This document shows positions 11,835 through 24,098 of a stretch of 64,000 nt of DNA, one piece after another. Numbering within the stretch: position 1 is the first letter of the stretch; the number at the start of each line of letters is the position of its first letter. The stretch is taken from assembly GCA_018417955.1 (NCBI GenBank), contig JACTVC010000008.1:1-64000 (forward strand), given 5' to 3'. The notes under the pieces are model-generated. The model searched no databases. It had not been told where the DNA came from and saw only the letters and a program-made list of their open reading frames with translations. This DNA comes from Laccaria trichodermophora (lineage: Eukaryota > Basidiomycota > Agaricomycetes > Agaricales > Hydnangiaceae). A program made the position numbers and the translations under genes.

Positions 11835-12417
11835 TGACTTGGCCTAGTGGTTATGGCGGAAGGTGCTTCATGCTCTATGTATATATGCCCTGGGTTCAAA
11901 TCCCAAACAAGTCATTCTCATGACATTTAATACTTGATTTTTGCACCGGTTGTCTTATGGCCCGGTTCACCCCCCGAACAAGTAAGTCAGTGCCGACCTT
12001 GCAGGCCCTGATTCAGTATGCCCCAGCTTCAAATGCCGAACACGTTTACTTCTATTAGAATGATTGTTGACCAGCATTTTGTTGTAAGATTGACTTGGCT
12101 TAGTGGTTAAGGTGGCATGTGTACGTAGTGCATCTGCTCGGGTTCAAATCCCAAACAAGTCAGTGCTTGTACATCTTCGAATATTTTTTACATACATTGC
12201 TATACGGTCGCCAGCTAAGAGATACTGACCAAGAGTTTGTTGTGACATTGACTTGGCTTATTGGTTAAGATGGCAGGTGTACTTAGTGTATCTCTGTATG
12301 CCCCGGGTTCAAATCCTGAAAAAGTCATTCATTCTTCTCCACTATTTTTTACTTACTGCTATTATTAGAAGTGACATGGTTGGCATCCATTCCCTCATAC
12401 AAACTACCGAGCTTGCA

Positions 12418-12925
12418 GAGTTAGGCCGAGAACGGGTAGTTGTCTTAGGCCGAGAACCTGTTGTCTTATGCCGAGAACGGGTAAGTTACAAAGTGCCGAG
12501 CGGTTTAAATCATCGTCTTCCAAGATCTGGTCCCTAGAAGGGGTTGTTGTCTTTTGCCGAGAGCGGGTAAGTTACAAAGTACCGAGCAGATTGTCTTGGT
12601 AGTCATCTTCGGCCGAGAACGCGTAAAGTTACCAAGTGCCGAGCTTGCAGGCCCAGGTTCAATTCATCGTCCGCTGAATTGACTGGAGATAGTGACCAAC
12701 ATTTCTAGAACGGGTAGTTGTCTTCTTAGGCCGAGAACTAGTTGTCTTTGGCCGAGAACGGGTAAGTTACAAAGTGCTGAGCGGTTCAAATCATCATCTG
12801 GTCCCTAGAAGGGGTTGTTGTCTTGTGCCGAGAGCGGGTAGTAAGTTACAAAGTACCAAGCAGATTGTCTTGGTAGTCATCTTAGGCCGAGAATGTGTAA
12901 AGTTACCAAGTGCCGAGCTTGCAGG
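12418..12925 (+). repeat. Interspersed GCCGAGAACGGGTAAGTTAC repeat between tRNA-like units
   Basis: Copies of ggccgagaacgggtaagtta, then caaagtgccgagcttgcagg, occur at about 12420, 12480, 12550, 12610, 12730, 12825 and 12885, with further copies near 13690 and 14135-14215. Two related blocks of roughly 300 bases follow each other (about 12420-12690 and 12710-12960). Each ends with caggttcaattcatcgtc, another B-box-like stretch. Confidence 0.65.
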
Positions 12926-14417
12926 CCCAGGTTCAATTCATCGTCTTCCGAATTGACTGGAGATACTGACCAACATTTCGCAACATTGGCTTGGCTTAGT
13001 GGTTAAGGTGGCAGGTGTATGTAGTATGCCCAGGTTCAAATCCCAAACAAGTCATTGCTTGGACATCTTCAAAAACTTATTGCTATTAGAGTCACATGGT
13101 CGGCAGGTAAAAGATACAGACTGACATCCTCTTCCCCTTTGGCTTGGCTTATTGGTTAAGCTGGGAGGTGTGTGTAGTATATGTATGTATGCCCTGGGTT
13201 CAAATCCCGAACAAATTTTTTACTTACTGCTATTATGGTCGGCAGCCAAAAGATACTGACCGACGTCGTCTTCCAACGTTGGCTTAGCTTAGTGATTAAG
13301 CTGGGAGGTGTACAGAGTGTCTGAATGCCCTGGGTTCGAATCCCAGAAGTCAGTTACACCTATCAAAACTCTTTTGTTAAAATTTATAAATCAATGCTAG
13401 TTTGACCGATATCTTATGGATCATGTTGAAAATTAACCATGACTACAATAGGTCTCACCAGCTGACCCTGGTAACCAGAGTTCAGGGCTCTCGGCCGACC
13501 ACCAACCCAGGCGAATTCAAAATGTCCACCGACCTTGCATAGCCTAGCTGCTAATCAGAAGTGAAGGCCCTCAGCCGATCACCAACCCAGCAACGTTCAA
13601 AACATGGTCGCAACTTTTTCATTTTTGTAACACTGGCTAGAATTTACTAATCAATTCTTACCGAGCTTGCAGACCCGGATTAGGTGTCTTAGACCAAGAA
13701 CGGGAAGTTGCTTTAGGCCAGGTAAGTGACCGAATCCATGTAACTTCTCAGTATCAAGTTACAAAGTACCGAGCTTTCAGGCAGGGTCGAACATTGATTT
13801 CAGATACTGACAAAGAGTTTGTTGTAACATTGACTTGGCTTAGTAGTTAAGATGGCAGGTGTATGTAGTGTATCTATGTATGCCCTGGGTTCAAAACCCA
13901 AACAAGTCACTGCGCAGAATTTATTTCAGTCCTTTTTACTGCTACTACAGTTACATGGTCAACAGCTAAAAGATACTGACTGACATCGTCTTCAACGTTG
14001 GCTTGGCTTAGTGGTTAAGCTGGCAGGTTATGTAGTTTGGGTTCAATTCCCAAACAAGTTCATTCTTCCCCATGATTTCTTGCGTTTTAAATTTTACTAA
14101 TCAATGCTCCCTTATTGCAGAGCCAAGTTAGTCAGCTTAGGCCGAGAACGGGTAATTTTTTTGATAGTTATCTTAGGCCGAGAACCAAGTTACAAAGTGC
14201 CGAGCTTGCAGGCCGACATTGACTTGAGATCCTGACCAATTTGGCTTGGCTCAGTGGTTAAGATGGGAGGTGTACGCATTGTATCTATGTATGCCCTGGG
14301 TTCAAATCCCTAACAAGTCATGTTGGCTATCCTGAACAGTCTTTTACTTACTACTAACTATATTAGAGTGACATGGTCGTCAGCTAAAAGATACTCCCCA
14401 ACTTCCTCTTGCAGCGC

Positions 14418-14494
14418 TGACTTGGCTTAGTGGTTGAGCTGGGAGGTGTACATAGTGTATGTATGTATACCCTGGGTTCGAATCCCAGAAGTCA
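14418..14494 (+). repeat. Best-preserved tRNA-like unit of the array
   Basis: The 77 bases start TGACTTGGCTTAGTGG and end CTGGGTTCGAATCCCAG then AAGTCA. The T arm is a perfect 5-bp stem with a canonical TTCGAAT loop, and six acceptor pairs form (TGACTT with AAGTCA). The anticodon region (gggaggtgtacatagtgtat) has no clear 5-bp stem. It may still bind TFIIIC through the A and B boxes; whether it is transcribed is unknown. Confidence 0.5.
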
Positions 14495-15184
14495 CTTGAG
14501 TACCGACGGAGCAAACTCTTTTTTTTTTTTTTGTAACCACTCAAGGTGACATTAGAAGACAATCATTATTGTAGCGTTGACCACTAAGCCAAGTCATTAT
14601 GGCAAGGGAATGACACATCCGACCTGGGACATTATCCAGCCGAAAGAAGGTTTGGGAAATAATGGCAAAGGGGAGTTGGGATAAAACGAGGAAAATGGTT
14701 TTGGGCCGGCCTCGGGCTGACAATGAGATTCATGACATCGGTATGTCAACTGATTGGACCGGGCCAAGTTTTGGCTGGTGGGCTGATCCACCTTGTGAGG
14801 GATCAGAAGCTGTTCAGCTGACTCATAATCCATGTTGGAACAGAGCGGCTGACCCACAATCCAAGGCAATTTCAGTGGGGTCAACTCATCATTAGGCTCC
14901 TCGGCCGGCACATAGAACCACTCCTTAAGAATATATAGGTGGCCGGGCCAGGTTTGATGGGGTCAACATATGTATCGGCTCATCAGCAGGCACCATCAAC
15001 TATGGCCTGTTTGTATAGTCAGGGGTCTCAGTGTTGTTGGGGTAAGGTCACTAATACTTGTGAATTAAGAGTGCAATTGTTGGGTTCTGAAAGTTGGGGT
15101 CTCTTCTTTCTCTTCCTATCCTTTAAATTCCCAGTGGTGTTTGAATTCTACTCTTAAATTTTATGGGGATGCAGGGACGACTGT
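14495..15184. other. Non-coding stretch before the Gypsy 3' end
   Basis: It holds a T run (14519-14532) and a reverse-strand fragment of the tRNA-like unit (about 14574-14599). This is where the Gypsy 3' LTR is expected, but I found no sequence resembling the LTR at 37825-38854, so that LTR appears to be lost or highly diverged. Short open frames here have no family features. Confidence 0.4.
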
Positions 15185-15846
15185 CTAGTTTAGTCCCAAT
15201 TTAGCTAGATATTCTCTCTTGAGTTCCAGAGAATTACATAGGTCGGCTTCCGAAACCCAAGAATACGATTCTGGACCGTATCCTGCCCACCTTACTCTAA
15301 ACGTCCTCCTATTACCTCTCTTCCTTCCTGATAATTTATGACCCAAGATAGCTTCAACTTCATACTCCTCAGAGGGCAGAAAATCTCGAGTGGATGGCAA
15401 GATGTTTCGATCTTCAAAGTCAGACGGGGATGGTTTGTACTTCTTCAGATGATCGATGTTGATTACTGGATGCATTGGATAAGAGTCAGGCAATCGCAAC
15501 CGGTACACGTTGGGGTTGATGTGCTCCATGACTTCAAAAGGGCCTATCATCCTCTGCACCAGTTTTTTCCCTGTGCCTTCTACGTTGACTAGTTTTAGTG
15601 TATGTAGGTTCACTAATACTTGATCTCCTGGTCGGATGTCTTCCACTGGACATCTATTCTTGTTGAAAGCTTTGGCTTGGCGCTCCTGAGCGATTACTAG
15701 GGCATCTCTTGCTTGTTCCCTTCGTAGTTCGATGACCTTTACATACTCCTCTCCACGATCGCTGGAGTGAAAAGCTTCCTCCTGAACCCATTGCTTAGAC
15801 TGAATTTCCCCTGTCAAGATCTTCAGTGATACGTTTTGCATGGGGA
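15185..15846 (-). pseudogene. Gypsy integrase C-terminal part with chromodomain
   Basis: Reading from the right: KILTGEIQSKQWVQEEAF, then helical ELRREQARDALVIAQERQAK, then the GPF/GPY-type module (LVQRMIGPFEVMEHINPNVY; RLPDSYPMHPVINIDHLKKY). The end is a chromodomain (EYEVEAILGHKL; RTFRVRWAGYGPESYSWVSE), stopping at 15185. Chromodomains of this kind direct integration toward marked chromatin. The 5' side is cut by the block 15847-17497; the upstream half of the integrase continues beyond it. Confidence 0.85.
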
Positions 15847-17497
15847 TGAACGTGAAAGTGCGAAACACGCAAACAAGGATCAAGCACATCGGGGAAAACC
15901 CTAGACACCTAACACTCACTCACACACACACACACACACTATCACAATCTTGGTGCAAGAGTTCGAGGGCCTTTGGTATTAAGAAATACCACTTTTATCT
16001 TCTTAGGTTTAAGTCTCAAGAGTTTTCATTCAAAATTGGGTTTTTATTATAAGGTGTGGTTTAGAATAGTTCAATAGAACAAAGTATATCTTTCTGGGAA
16101 CTTGGTCTTTTAAATGCAAAGTTCTTTGATCACAGTTTCTTTTATTAACACAAAACACAACTTTATTTGACTTTTATGACTCCTGTGAGTTTTTATTATG
16201 TCACTACACTCCAAAACCAAGGGTACGAGTACGCTGTCTCGTCTAAAATGATACTGTGTCCTTAAAACCTCTTATTCAAAGTCTCCAAGTAAGTTGACTC
16301 CCAAGCATGCTGGCTTCGTTCACACTGTACTTATCTGACCACAAAGAAATCTCCTTTTAATTGATTACAACTGTCCACCTCCTAAGTCTCTACTTGGAGT
16401 GCAACTAGCTGGTCAACAGGGGATGATTGCTTGCCTTTTGACCTGCCAGCGTGCTCCTTATATACTCCAGGAACTCCTATCTACGTTTTACATGTGTTTT
16501 TAAAGTGGGATACTTCGGTCCAAATTACAAATATGAAATTTAATGAACATGCAGTATATTTTGTAGTCTATCTCTGTGAACACTACAGATTTTGTAGTGT
16601 CACATCTTTCATTTTCAAACGCATCAGTGTTTGATGCGTATGCAGAGTTAGCTGATGTAGCTATTCTTAGCTTGGCATGATCTCGTGTGTTTCTTTCTAT
16701 GGCCTGGTTTACCGGTTTTGACAGATGACATCACAAAATGATTAACGTTTCCTGATGCGTTGATGCGCATGCGTACATGTTTACCAATAGTCTTCGGTCT
16801 TCCGTTGTTCCCAAGTTTTAATTAAAATGCCTTGTCTTGGCTTGTCTTTTCATTACGGAGGTCGGGAGACACTCCAAAGGTGTTTTCAAATGTTTTTCTT
16901 AATTGTCAGGGGGTTCTTATTATATTTCATATAAAAGAATGTGTCTTTTTCTTATGTTTGTACTTGTGACATTCAGACGCATCAGTCTTTGATGCATGTG
17001 TGGGAACTGCCGTACATGACTTTCTGAATGGCCGTGAGCCACGCTAAGTCTTCGTACATTTACTGCCTAGGCGTAGTTTAGTCTTTCAATATTTCAGACA
17101 TGCCGTTTAGGCGTCTATGTCGTCTTTTCTGTATTTCTTGTATAAGCACGAGTTTTCACAATAAATCCATTATGTGTTTCTAAACCCTTTAGTAGTAATG
17201 CAATTCTTCTCCCTGCATTGGGTGTTTACTCTAGAACCTCTTTGTGCTCTATTTCATGGTAGGTGAATCTTAGATAGGATCCAAGTATAATGTCACAATG
17301 CGTACTGCTGCCAATTCCAAAGCCTTCATCCTATTTTCAGATTCCATGCATTTGCATTTTTAGTCAACTGTGCCGGGTATGCGCATTGACTCTTTGTATC
17401 ATTGAAATTGTATGTAGTGTATTTATTAGAGACAACCTTTATCGGTAAAATCATTAAAATCGAATTTTATACAGGTGAAATGGTTTCATCTGTATCA
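15847..17497 (-). mobile_element. Solo-LTR-like insertion inside the Gypsy integrase
   Basis: This 1651-base block separates integrase NYNPM from QNVSLKILTG, which are contiguous in a normal protein. Its edges are TG on the minus strand (TGATACAGATGAAACC) and CA (CACGTTCA), as for an LTR. The flanking 5-mers TCCAA and TCCCC agree at only three of five positions, so the target duplication is weak. It contains a CA microsatellite (15921-15939) and two copies of an ACGCATCAGT-TTTGATGC hairpin (near 16618 and 16979). No ORF of note. A degraded non-LTR insertion is possible. Confidence 0.4.
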
Positions 17498-17963
17498 TTG
17501 GATTGTAGTTGAATAATAATCCGTTGGGAGAATCTTCCGTGGAGGAGTGCTTTGACGAGTTGTAAGCGAATGCTAGGATGGATAGCCAAGCGGACCACGA
17601 ACTATGGTCCTTGGTGACATAAGCTCTTAGCATTTGCTCTATAGTCCCATTCAATATCTCCATCTGACCGTCGGTTTGGGGATGGTGAGAAGAGGATAAA
17701 GCCATCTTAGATCCATGTAATGCCACTACTGTCTTCCAGAAACCAGTCGCCCATCTCTTGTCTCGATCTGTGATAATTCTATGTGGCATTCCATACACAT
17801 GCACCACTCTTTCAACGAATAGCCTTGCGAAACCTTCCTGTGTTAGGGTGTCGTGAGTGGGTATGAACAACCCGTACTTCGTCAATTTGTCCACAATAAC
17901 TAGTACTGCAGTATACTTCTCTTCTCCAGATGGCGCACAAGTATACATAGATGTCGCTATAGT
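17498..17963 (-). pseudogene. Gypsy integrase core, 3' half of the catalytic domain
   Basis: Contains EEKYTAVLVIVDKLTKYGLF, then RIITDRDKRWATGFWKTVVA with the second catalytic Asp, SSSHHPQTDGQMEILNGTIE with the catalytic Glu, and SAWLSILAFAYNSSKHSSTE. The first Asp lies in the upstream fragment near 24210 (VSLDLITGLPP), so the DDE triad is complete across the two pieces. The 6.2-kb element 17964-24161 separates them. Confidence 0.85.
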
Positions 17964-18026
17964 ACCATAACAATAGAAATTGACAATTGTCCCAATAAGT
18001 CATAGGGCTACCCCAATGGGCCCAAT
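17964..18026 (+). repeat. Left 63-bp terminal inverted repeat of the 6.2-kb element
   Basis: Perfect inverted copy of 24099-24161. Confidence 0.85.
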
Positions 18027-19387
18027 ACACATGGACACTATGGATCCATACCTGGGACCAATGGATGTTTACAGCATATGGTATTAATGTGTGGCCCAAT
18101 GCATATTCTGCAGATGTGGTTATTGCCATAATCAATGGTACCATAGGTACCCAAAGTATAATCTACAGAATGGCCAAATGTTGGGCCACATGCATTCAAG
18201 AGATCACCTGAAGCATTGACATGCTGACTGCAAGTGCCCCGAAAATGCAACTGAAAAATGTCCAGATTTGTGGTTGCCATGTTGGATGTCACTGCCCCAA
18301 ATATGCGGCTGAAGAAAGGTCTGGATTTGTCACTAGTATGCAGAATACCAGTGCTCCAAAAATGCGGCCGAAAAAAAATGTCTGGATTTGTGATTAACTT
18401 AGTTAATGTCACTGCTCCGAAAATGCGGCCGAAAAAAACATCCGGATTTGTATTTAAGATGCTGAATGTCATTGCCCCAAAAATGCGGCCGAAAAATTGT
18501 CTGGAGTTGTAGTTGACTGGGTAAATGTCACTGCTCCAAAAATGCGGCCGAAAAAACATCCGGATTTGTATTAGTACAACACTGTCTGAAATTTCAGATG
18601 TAATTTTGACAGGCGCCAGACAACCCCCATGGAATGCTTCAATGCCTGAAATTTAAAACTTCAAGCACCCGAAAATGCGGCCGAAAAAACATCCAGATCC
18701 GTATTTAACATGCTGAATGTCATTGCCCCGAAATACAGCCGAAAAAATGTCCGGATTTGTGATTAACTTGGTGAACGTCACCGCTCCGAAAATGTGGCCA
18801 GAAAGACATCTGGATTTGTATTAGTGCACCAATGTCCGAAGTTTCGGATGTAATTTTGACACAGACCAGACAGCCCCCCCATGGATTGCTCTGAAGTCCG
18901 AAATTTTTTAAGTTATTTCCATCCAGATATAATGATCCCCATAGACTGCACCAATGTCCGAAATTTTGGATGTAATTTTGACAGGGGCCAGACAACCCCC
19001 ATGGAATGCTCCAATGTCTGAAATTTATACTTCAAGTACCCGAAAATGCGGTCAAAAAAACATCCGGATTTGTATTTAACATGCTGAATGTCATTACCCC
19101 GAAAATGTGGTTGAAAAAATGTCCGGAGTTGTAGTTGACTTGGTCAATGTCACTGCTCCAAAAATGCGGCCAAAAAAACATCCGGATTTGTATTAGTGCA
19201 GCAATGTCCGAAGTTTTGGATGTAATTTTGACATGGACCAGACAAGCCCCATGTGGAATGCTCTCAAGTCCGAAATTTTGTGGGTCATTTCCATTCAGAT
19301 GTATTAATCTCTGTAGAGTGCACAAATGTCCGAAATTTCAGATGTAATTTTTGACAGGGGCCAGACAACCCCCATAGAATGCTCCAA

Positions 19388-19730
19388 CATCCGAAATTTA
19401 GTTGTGAAGCGTTCACCCTGAACTTCTCGCATAGCTGAAGCCAAGAGGGAAGGAGGAGGCAAGAATGGGTGGATCTGGGATCAACACCCATGAGTGAGCA
19501 ATGAGCAGTTACAAGATACTCAGCTGGCCCAACATGATTATGCATACTGTAGGAAGTACAGTTATACAAAGCACTACATGTAGTGCAAGAGGATGGCAAG
19601 ACTGCTGACAAGATGGTGGTTCAAGACAAAAGATCAATATATTATGTAAGATATCCAAATCTAGCTATATACCACTGTTTGACCATGGCTTCTGGGCATT
19701 CCCTTCCAATCCTATATCACATTAGTACTT
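19388..19730. other. Unique segment inside the 60-bp array
   Basis: About 340 bases (from gttgtgaagcgttcaccctg to atcctatatcacattagtac) break the array and do not match the surrounding repeat. No ORF or structure recognised; it may be the remains of another small insertion. Confidence 0.35.
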
Positions 19731-20129
19731 CAAGTACCTGAAAATGTGGCCAAAAAATGTCCGGATTTGTGATTAACTTGGTGAACATCACTGATCTGAA
19801 AATGCAGCCAACAAAACATCTGGATTTGTATTAGTGCACCAATGTCCGAAGTTTCAGATGTAATTTTGACATGGACCAGACAACCCCCCGTGGAATGCTC
19901 TGAAGTCTGAAATTTTTTAAGTTACTTCCATCTGGATATCATGATCCCCATAGACTGCACCAATGTCCGAAATTTTGGATGTAATTTTGACAGGGGCCAG
20001 ACAACCCCCATGGAATGCTCCAATGTCTGAAATTTATACTTCAAGTACCCAAAAATGCAGTCACAAAAACATCCGGATTTGTATTTAACATGCTGAATGT
20101 CATTACCCCGAAAATGTGGCTGAAAAAAT

Positions 20130-20713
20130 TAGTGTTTGAAAGTCCGGTTCGGTCCGGTTTTTTGATGCCCAGGGGCGTTAACCGTAACTGTAACCGGTCT
20201 GCATTTTCCCCAGAAGTCAAAAGACCAGACCGGACTGCAAAAAGACCGCAGACCGCAGTTTTTTGCGGTCTATAGACCAGTTTCGGTCTGCATCGGTTTT
20301 AACTGGTTTATGACCGGTCTTTAGGCCAATATTTTAAAATTATTAATCGGTAAATTTATTAACATTTTTAATAGCTTCAAAACGAGCCCAAGAACGTTAA
20401 ATTCCGATAGGAATTGGTGCTTCTATAAAATAAGTCTGGTACATCTATTATTCCCCAAAGTAATTTACATGTTAATTCATATCTCTCTCGTTTTTTTACC
20501 AAATCGTACGTTCTTGGGTGCGTTTTAAAGGGTATTTAAGGGGCTACAAAAGACCGGTCCAAACCGGTCAAAACCGGTTCACGTTAACCGGTTTTTTTGC
20601 GGTCTTTACATTTCAAAAATAAAAGACCGTAACCACAGGTCCGGTCTTTTGCGGTCTTGGTCCGGTCTGGTTACGGTCTTTTTCCAGTCACAAGACCGGA
20701 CTTCCAAACACTA
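20130..20713 (+). mobile_element. hAT-type MITE, copy 1
   Basis: The element starts TAGTGTTTGAAAGTCCGGTT and ends in the inverted form (gaccggacttccaaacacta). Flanking 8-mers are gaaaaaat and gagaaaat (one mismatch), an 8-bp target duplication. TAGTG termini plus an 8-bp duplication fit the hAT superfamily. The inside is rich in accggt/gcggtc inverted motifs and has no ORF. It is a reverse-orientation copy of 26331-26901. Confidence 0.85.
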
Positions 20714-21148
20714 GAGAAAATGTCCGGAGTTGTAGTTGACTTGGTCAATGTCACTGCTCCGAAAATGCGGCCAAAAAAACATCCGGATTTGTATTTAACA
20801 TGCTGAATGTCATTGCCCTGAAAATGCAGCCGAAAAAATGTCCGGATTTGTGATTAACTTGGTGAATGTCACTGATCCAAAAATGCGGCCGAAAAAACAT
20901 CCGGATTTGTATTAGTGCAACAATGTCCGAAGTTTCGGATGTAATTTTTACATGGACCAGACAACCCCCTGCGGAATGCTCTGAAGTCCGAAATTTTTTA
21001 AGTTACTTCCATCCAGATATAATGATCCACATAGACTGCACCAATGTCTGAAATTTCGGATGTAATGTTGACAAGGCCAGACAACCCCCATAGAATGCTC
21101 CAATGTCCGAAATTTAGTACTTCAAGTACCTGAAAATGTGGCCAAAAA

Positions 21149-22497
21149 AACATCCGGATCTGTATTTAACATGCTGAATGTCATTGCCCCGAAAATACAG
21201 CCGAAAAAATGTCCGGATTTGTGATTAACTTGGTGAACATCACTGATCCAAAAATGCAGCTGAAAAAACATCCGGATTTGTATTAGTGCAACAATGGCCA
21301 AAATTTCGGATGTAATTTTGACATGGACCAGACAACCCCCCACAGAATACATTGATGTCCAAAATTCTAGACTAAAAAACTTTGTAGTGTCTGCTTTTTA
21401 GACACACAATTTTGTAATGACCAGTTGAACTCAGGCAGAACTCTCTCAATTCTTAACCAATTTGGATGTTCTTGGGCTCGTTTTGACAGGTAAACCCGTG
21501 GGGTTGTGGGTATGGGTACTCTACAGGTCATGTATGGGCCACTTGTCCGATATTTATAGGTTTTTTAGTGTCCTTGATCATGAATGAGTATATGGGTTCA
21601 TGGGTCTACGGTTGAAGGAGTGAAAAGGGTGGACATTTTGCAATTGCTGGATCATTGGTTTACTATGTATAAGTATATATATGTTCATGGAGATATGGTT
21701 CAAGAAGTGAGAATGACATAGTTCAATCTTAAAACTAAGTGAAATACTGGAATGTCAAATTGTCCATCCTTTTCACTCCTTCAATGATAGTCCCATGAAC
21801 CTATGTACTTATTCATAGTGAAGGACACTACAAATTATATGTCAGAAAAGTGGACTACAAACTTTCAAGTTTGGGAGACCAGACATCAATGAATAAGTAC
21901 ATATGTTCATGGGGATGTATGGTTGAAGAGGTGACACAGACAGTGAAAGCAATAGCAAAATGCCCACCATTATCACTCCTTCAACTATAGCACCCTGAAT
22001 CTATGTACTTATTCATAATAAACCAATGATACAGAAATGGCAAATGTCCACCCTTCTCACTCTCATGATCAAGGACACTAAAAAACCTATAAATATCGGA
22101 CAAGTGGCCCATACATGACCTGTAGAGTACCCATACCCACAACCCCACGGGTTTACCTGTCAAAACGAGCCCAAGAACATCCAAATTGGTTAAGAATTGA
22201 GAGAGTTCTGCCTGAGTTCAACTGGTCATTACAAAATTGTGTGTCTAAAAAGCAGACACTACAAAGTTTTCTAGTCTAGAATTTTGGACATCAATGTATT
22301 CTGTGGGGGGTTGTCTGGTCCATGTCAAAATTACATCCGAAATTTTGGCCATTGTTGCACTAATACAAATCCGGATGTTTTTTCAGCTGCATTTTTGGAT
22401 CAGTGATGTTCACCAAGTTAATCACAAATCCGGACATTCTTTTGGCCACATTTTCAGGGCAATGACATTCAGCATGTTAAATACAAATCCAGATGTT
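21149..22497. repeat. Inverted duplication with about 640-bp arms inside the 6.2-kb element
   Basis: Paired positions sum to about 43646 (for example 21352 with 22294), giving a centre near 21823. The outer parts of the arms (21149-21360 and 22285-22497) are copies of the host's 60-bp array. The inner parts start ctagactaaaaaactttgta, carry the gtagtgtctgctttttaga module of the foldbacks, and continue into unique sequence (gaacatccaaattggttaag on one side). The arms differ by a few substitutions. Confidence 0.75.
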
Positions 22498-22499
22498 CA

Positions 22500-23720
22500 T
22501 GTCTGTGGAGCTCTAGCTGGTGGCCCACAGATGTAACGGACCAATGGGCTTAACAAATGGTGTGGCCCATGGGTGCCACAGAAGACCTGTTGGCCCATGG
22601 GTCCAACAGCAACAATGGGTGTCCGCAGAAACAGAGTGGTAGGTAATCCGTTGGTCCGCAGATAAAAGAATTGCTGGTCCACAGGGGTAACAGAACAAGA
22701 GCAGGTCTGCAGATGAGAGTGCAGCCGACGGGTGTAATGGAACAAGTGCTTGTCCATGGATGAAAGAGCACAATTGCTGGTCCATGGGTGTAATGGAATA
22801 ATGGTCTCTGAATGTAAAGGCACAATTGTTGGTCCATTTTTCAGGCCAGCTGCAAACGTGGCCCATGGGTGGGGGGCTGATGGAAGAGTGCCTATTGTTT
22901 AAGGACCAGCAGGTGGTCCGTGGGTGTCTGCAGATGTAACGGTGTGGTAGGTAATCCATCGGTCCACGGATAAAAGAATTGTTGGTCCGTGGGGGTAACA
23001 GAACAAGAGCAGGTCCGCGGATGAGAGCACAGCCCGTGGGTGTAATGGAACAAGAGCTCATCCACGGATGTAATGGCACTATTGCTGGTCCACGGGTGTA
23101 ACGGAATAACGGTCTGTGAATGTAAAGGCACAATTGTTGGTCCATTTTGCAGGCCAGCTGCAAATGTGGCCCACGGGTGGGGGGCTGATGGAAGAGGGCC
23201 AATTAGTCAAGGAGCAGCAGGTGGTCCGTGGGTGGCCACAGGTGTAACGGAGCAGCAGGTAATCCATGGGTGTAATCGGAGACCCGTGGGGGAGCCACAA
23301 ATGGTCCGTGGCTGTAATTGGAAACCCGCAGGCCAAATGGAAGAAGGTTCTGTGGGACTAAGGGAACAAGAGCTGGACATTGTGGGTGTAACGGAATAAG
23401 ATACCATGGGTGTAATGGACCTATTGTTGACCTGTGGGGTAACAGAACATAATCTTGCCTGTGTGGTGACCCACGGGGCTAACAGAACAAGAGCTGCCCC
23501 ATGGGGGTAATGAACAACAGCCAGCCCAAGGGTGTAATGGATCAATTATTGATCCACAGGGGTAACGGAACATGATCTGGCCCACGTGGCAACCCACAGG
23601 GGTAACAGAACATGAGCTACCCCGTGGGGGTAACTGCACAATAGCCAACCTGCAGGTGTAATTGCACAATTGTGCAGCCATGGGTCCAATGGAACAGGAG
23701 CAGACCTGCGGGTTTACTGG
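22500..23720. repeat. GGTCCAYGGGTGTAACGG minisatellite with a duplicated block of about 300 bp
   Basis: Imperfect units of about 30 bases built on ggtccatgggtgtaatggaa and caagagctgg. Blocks 22650-22890 and 22950-23200 are near copies of each other. The proline/threonine-rich reverse-strand frames are repeat artefacts. Confidence 0.75.
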
Positions 23721-24098
23721 ACCAAAGCCCACACCCACAAAATTCAAATAATCATTGGGCTAACCTATGAACTATAGCTTATATCTTGGCATGGGCCCAA
23801 CTTACAAGCCATAGCATTGAAATTTTACCATTGGGCCCAACCTGTTCCCTTAACAAATACCTTACATTTGGGCCATTGGGCCCAACCATTTCCCTTAACG
23901 ATTTCCCTTCATTGGGCCCAACTATCAATGGTACCTTAATACCATCATATATCAACGGCCAAAATTACCCCCATTTAAGCCATGTGGCCAATCTATAAAC
24001 CCTTAGCTTGGACTGTGGCACTGTTGTTGGGCCCAACAATCAAATATACATATTGTCATGTTGTTGGGCCAATGTATAGTATCATAATGTCTTTTGTA
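23721..24098. other. gggcccaa-rich subterminal region
   Basis: The palindrome gggccc with flanking attgggcccaac occurs about nine times from 23785 to 24110, and also just inside the left terminal repeat near 18017. It may be a subterminal binding motif of the 6.2-kb element. Confidence 0.5.

Larger units (their letters stand above)
11835..14494 (+). repeat. Array of about ten tRNA-like units
   Basis: Units lie at 11835-11914, 12091-12162, 12249-12327, 12987-13054, 13140-13215, 13280-13352, 13831-13909, 13999-14062, 14242-14320 and 14418-14494. Each begins TGACTTGGCTTAGTGGTTAA or a close variant (an A-box match), is followed by a variable GGCAGGTGTATGTAGTGTAT region, and ends with CTGGGTTCAAATCCC (a B-box match) plus CAAGTCA. 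The 5' TGACTTG can pair with the 3' CAAGTCA like an acceptor stem. No clear anticodon stem is visible and the 3' CCA is absent. All units are on the same strand. Most are followed by aagatactgac or similar, so the repeating block is larger than the tRNA-like part. Best read as tRNA-derived SINE heads or an amplified tRNA-like satellite. Confidence 0.7.
18230..21360. repeat. Diverged 60-bp tandem array (CCGGATTTGTRTT / AAATGCGGCCGAAAAA)
   Basis: Two alternating 60-base modules recur: one with catccggatttgtatttaac, then gaatgtcattgccccgaaaa; the other with tgtccggatttgtgattaac, then ggtgaacgtcactgctccga. A third module (ccgaagtttcggatgtaatt, then ttgacatggaccagacaacc) is inserted at intervals. 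Several copies are followed by the palindromic tccgaaatttcgga. The long open frames here are repeat translations. Confidence 0.75.

Noticed and set aside
11835..14494. Ten functional tRNA genes
   Set aside because: No consistent anticodon stem, variable length, repeated identical unit; tRNA-derived repeats are more likely.
22513..23545. Pro/Thr/Ser-rich minus-strand open frames
   Set aside because: Generated by the GGTCCAYGGGTGTAAC minisatellite; open in overlapping frames.
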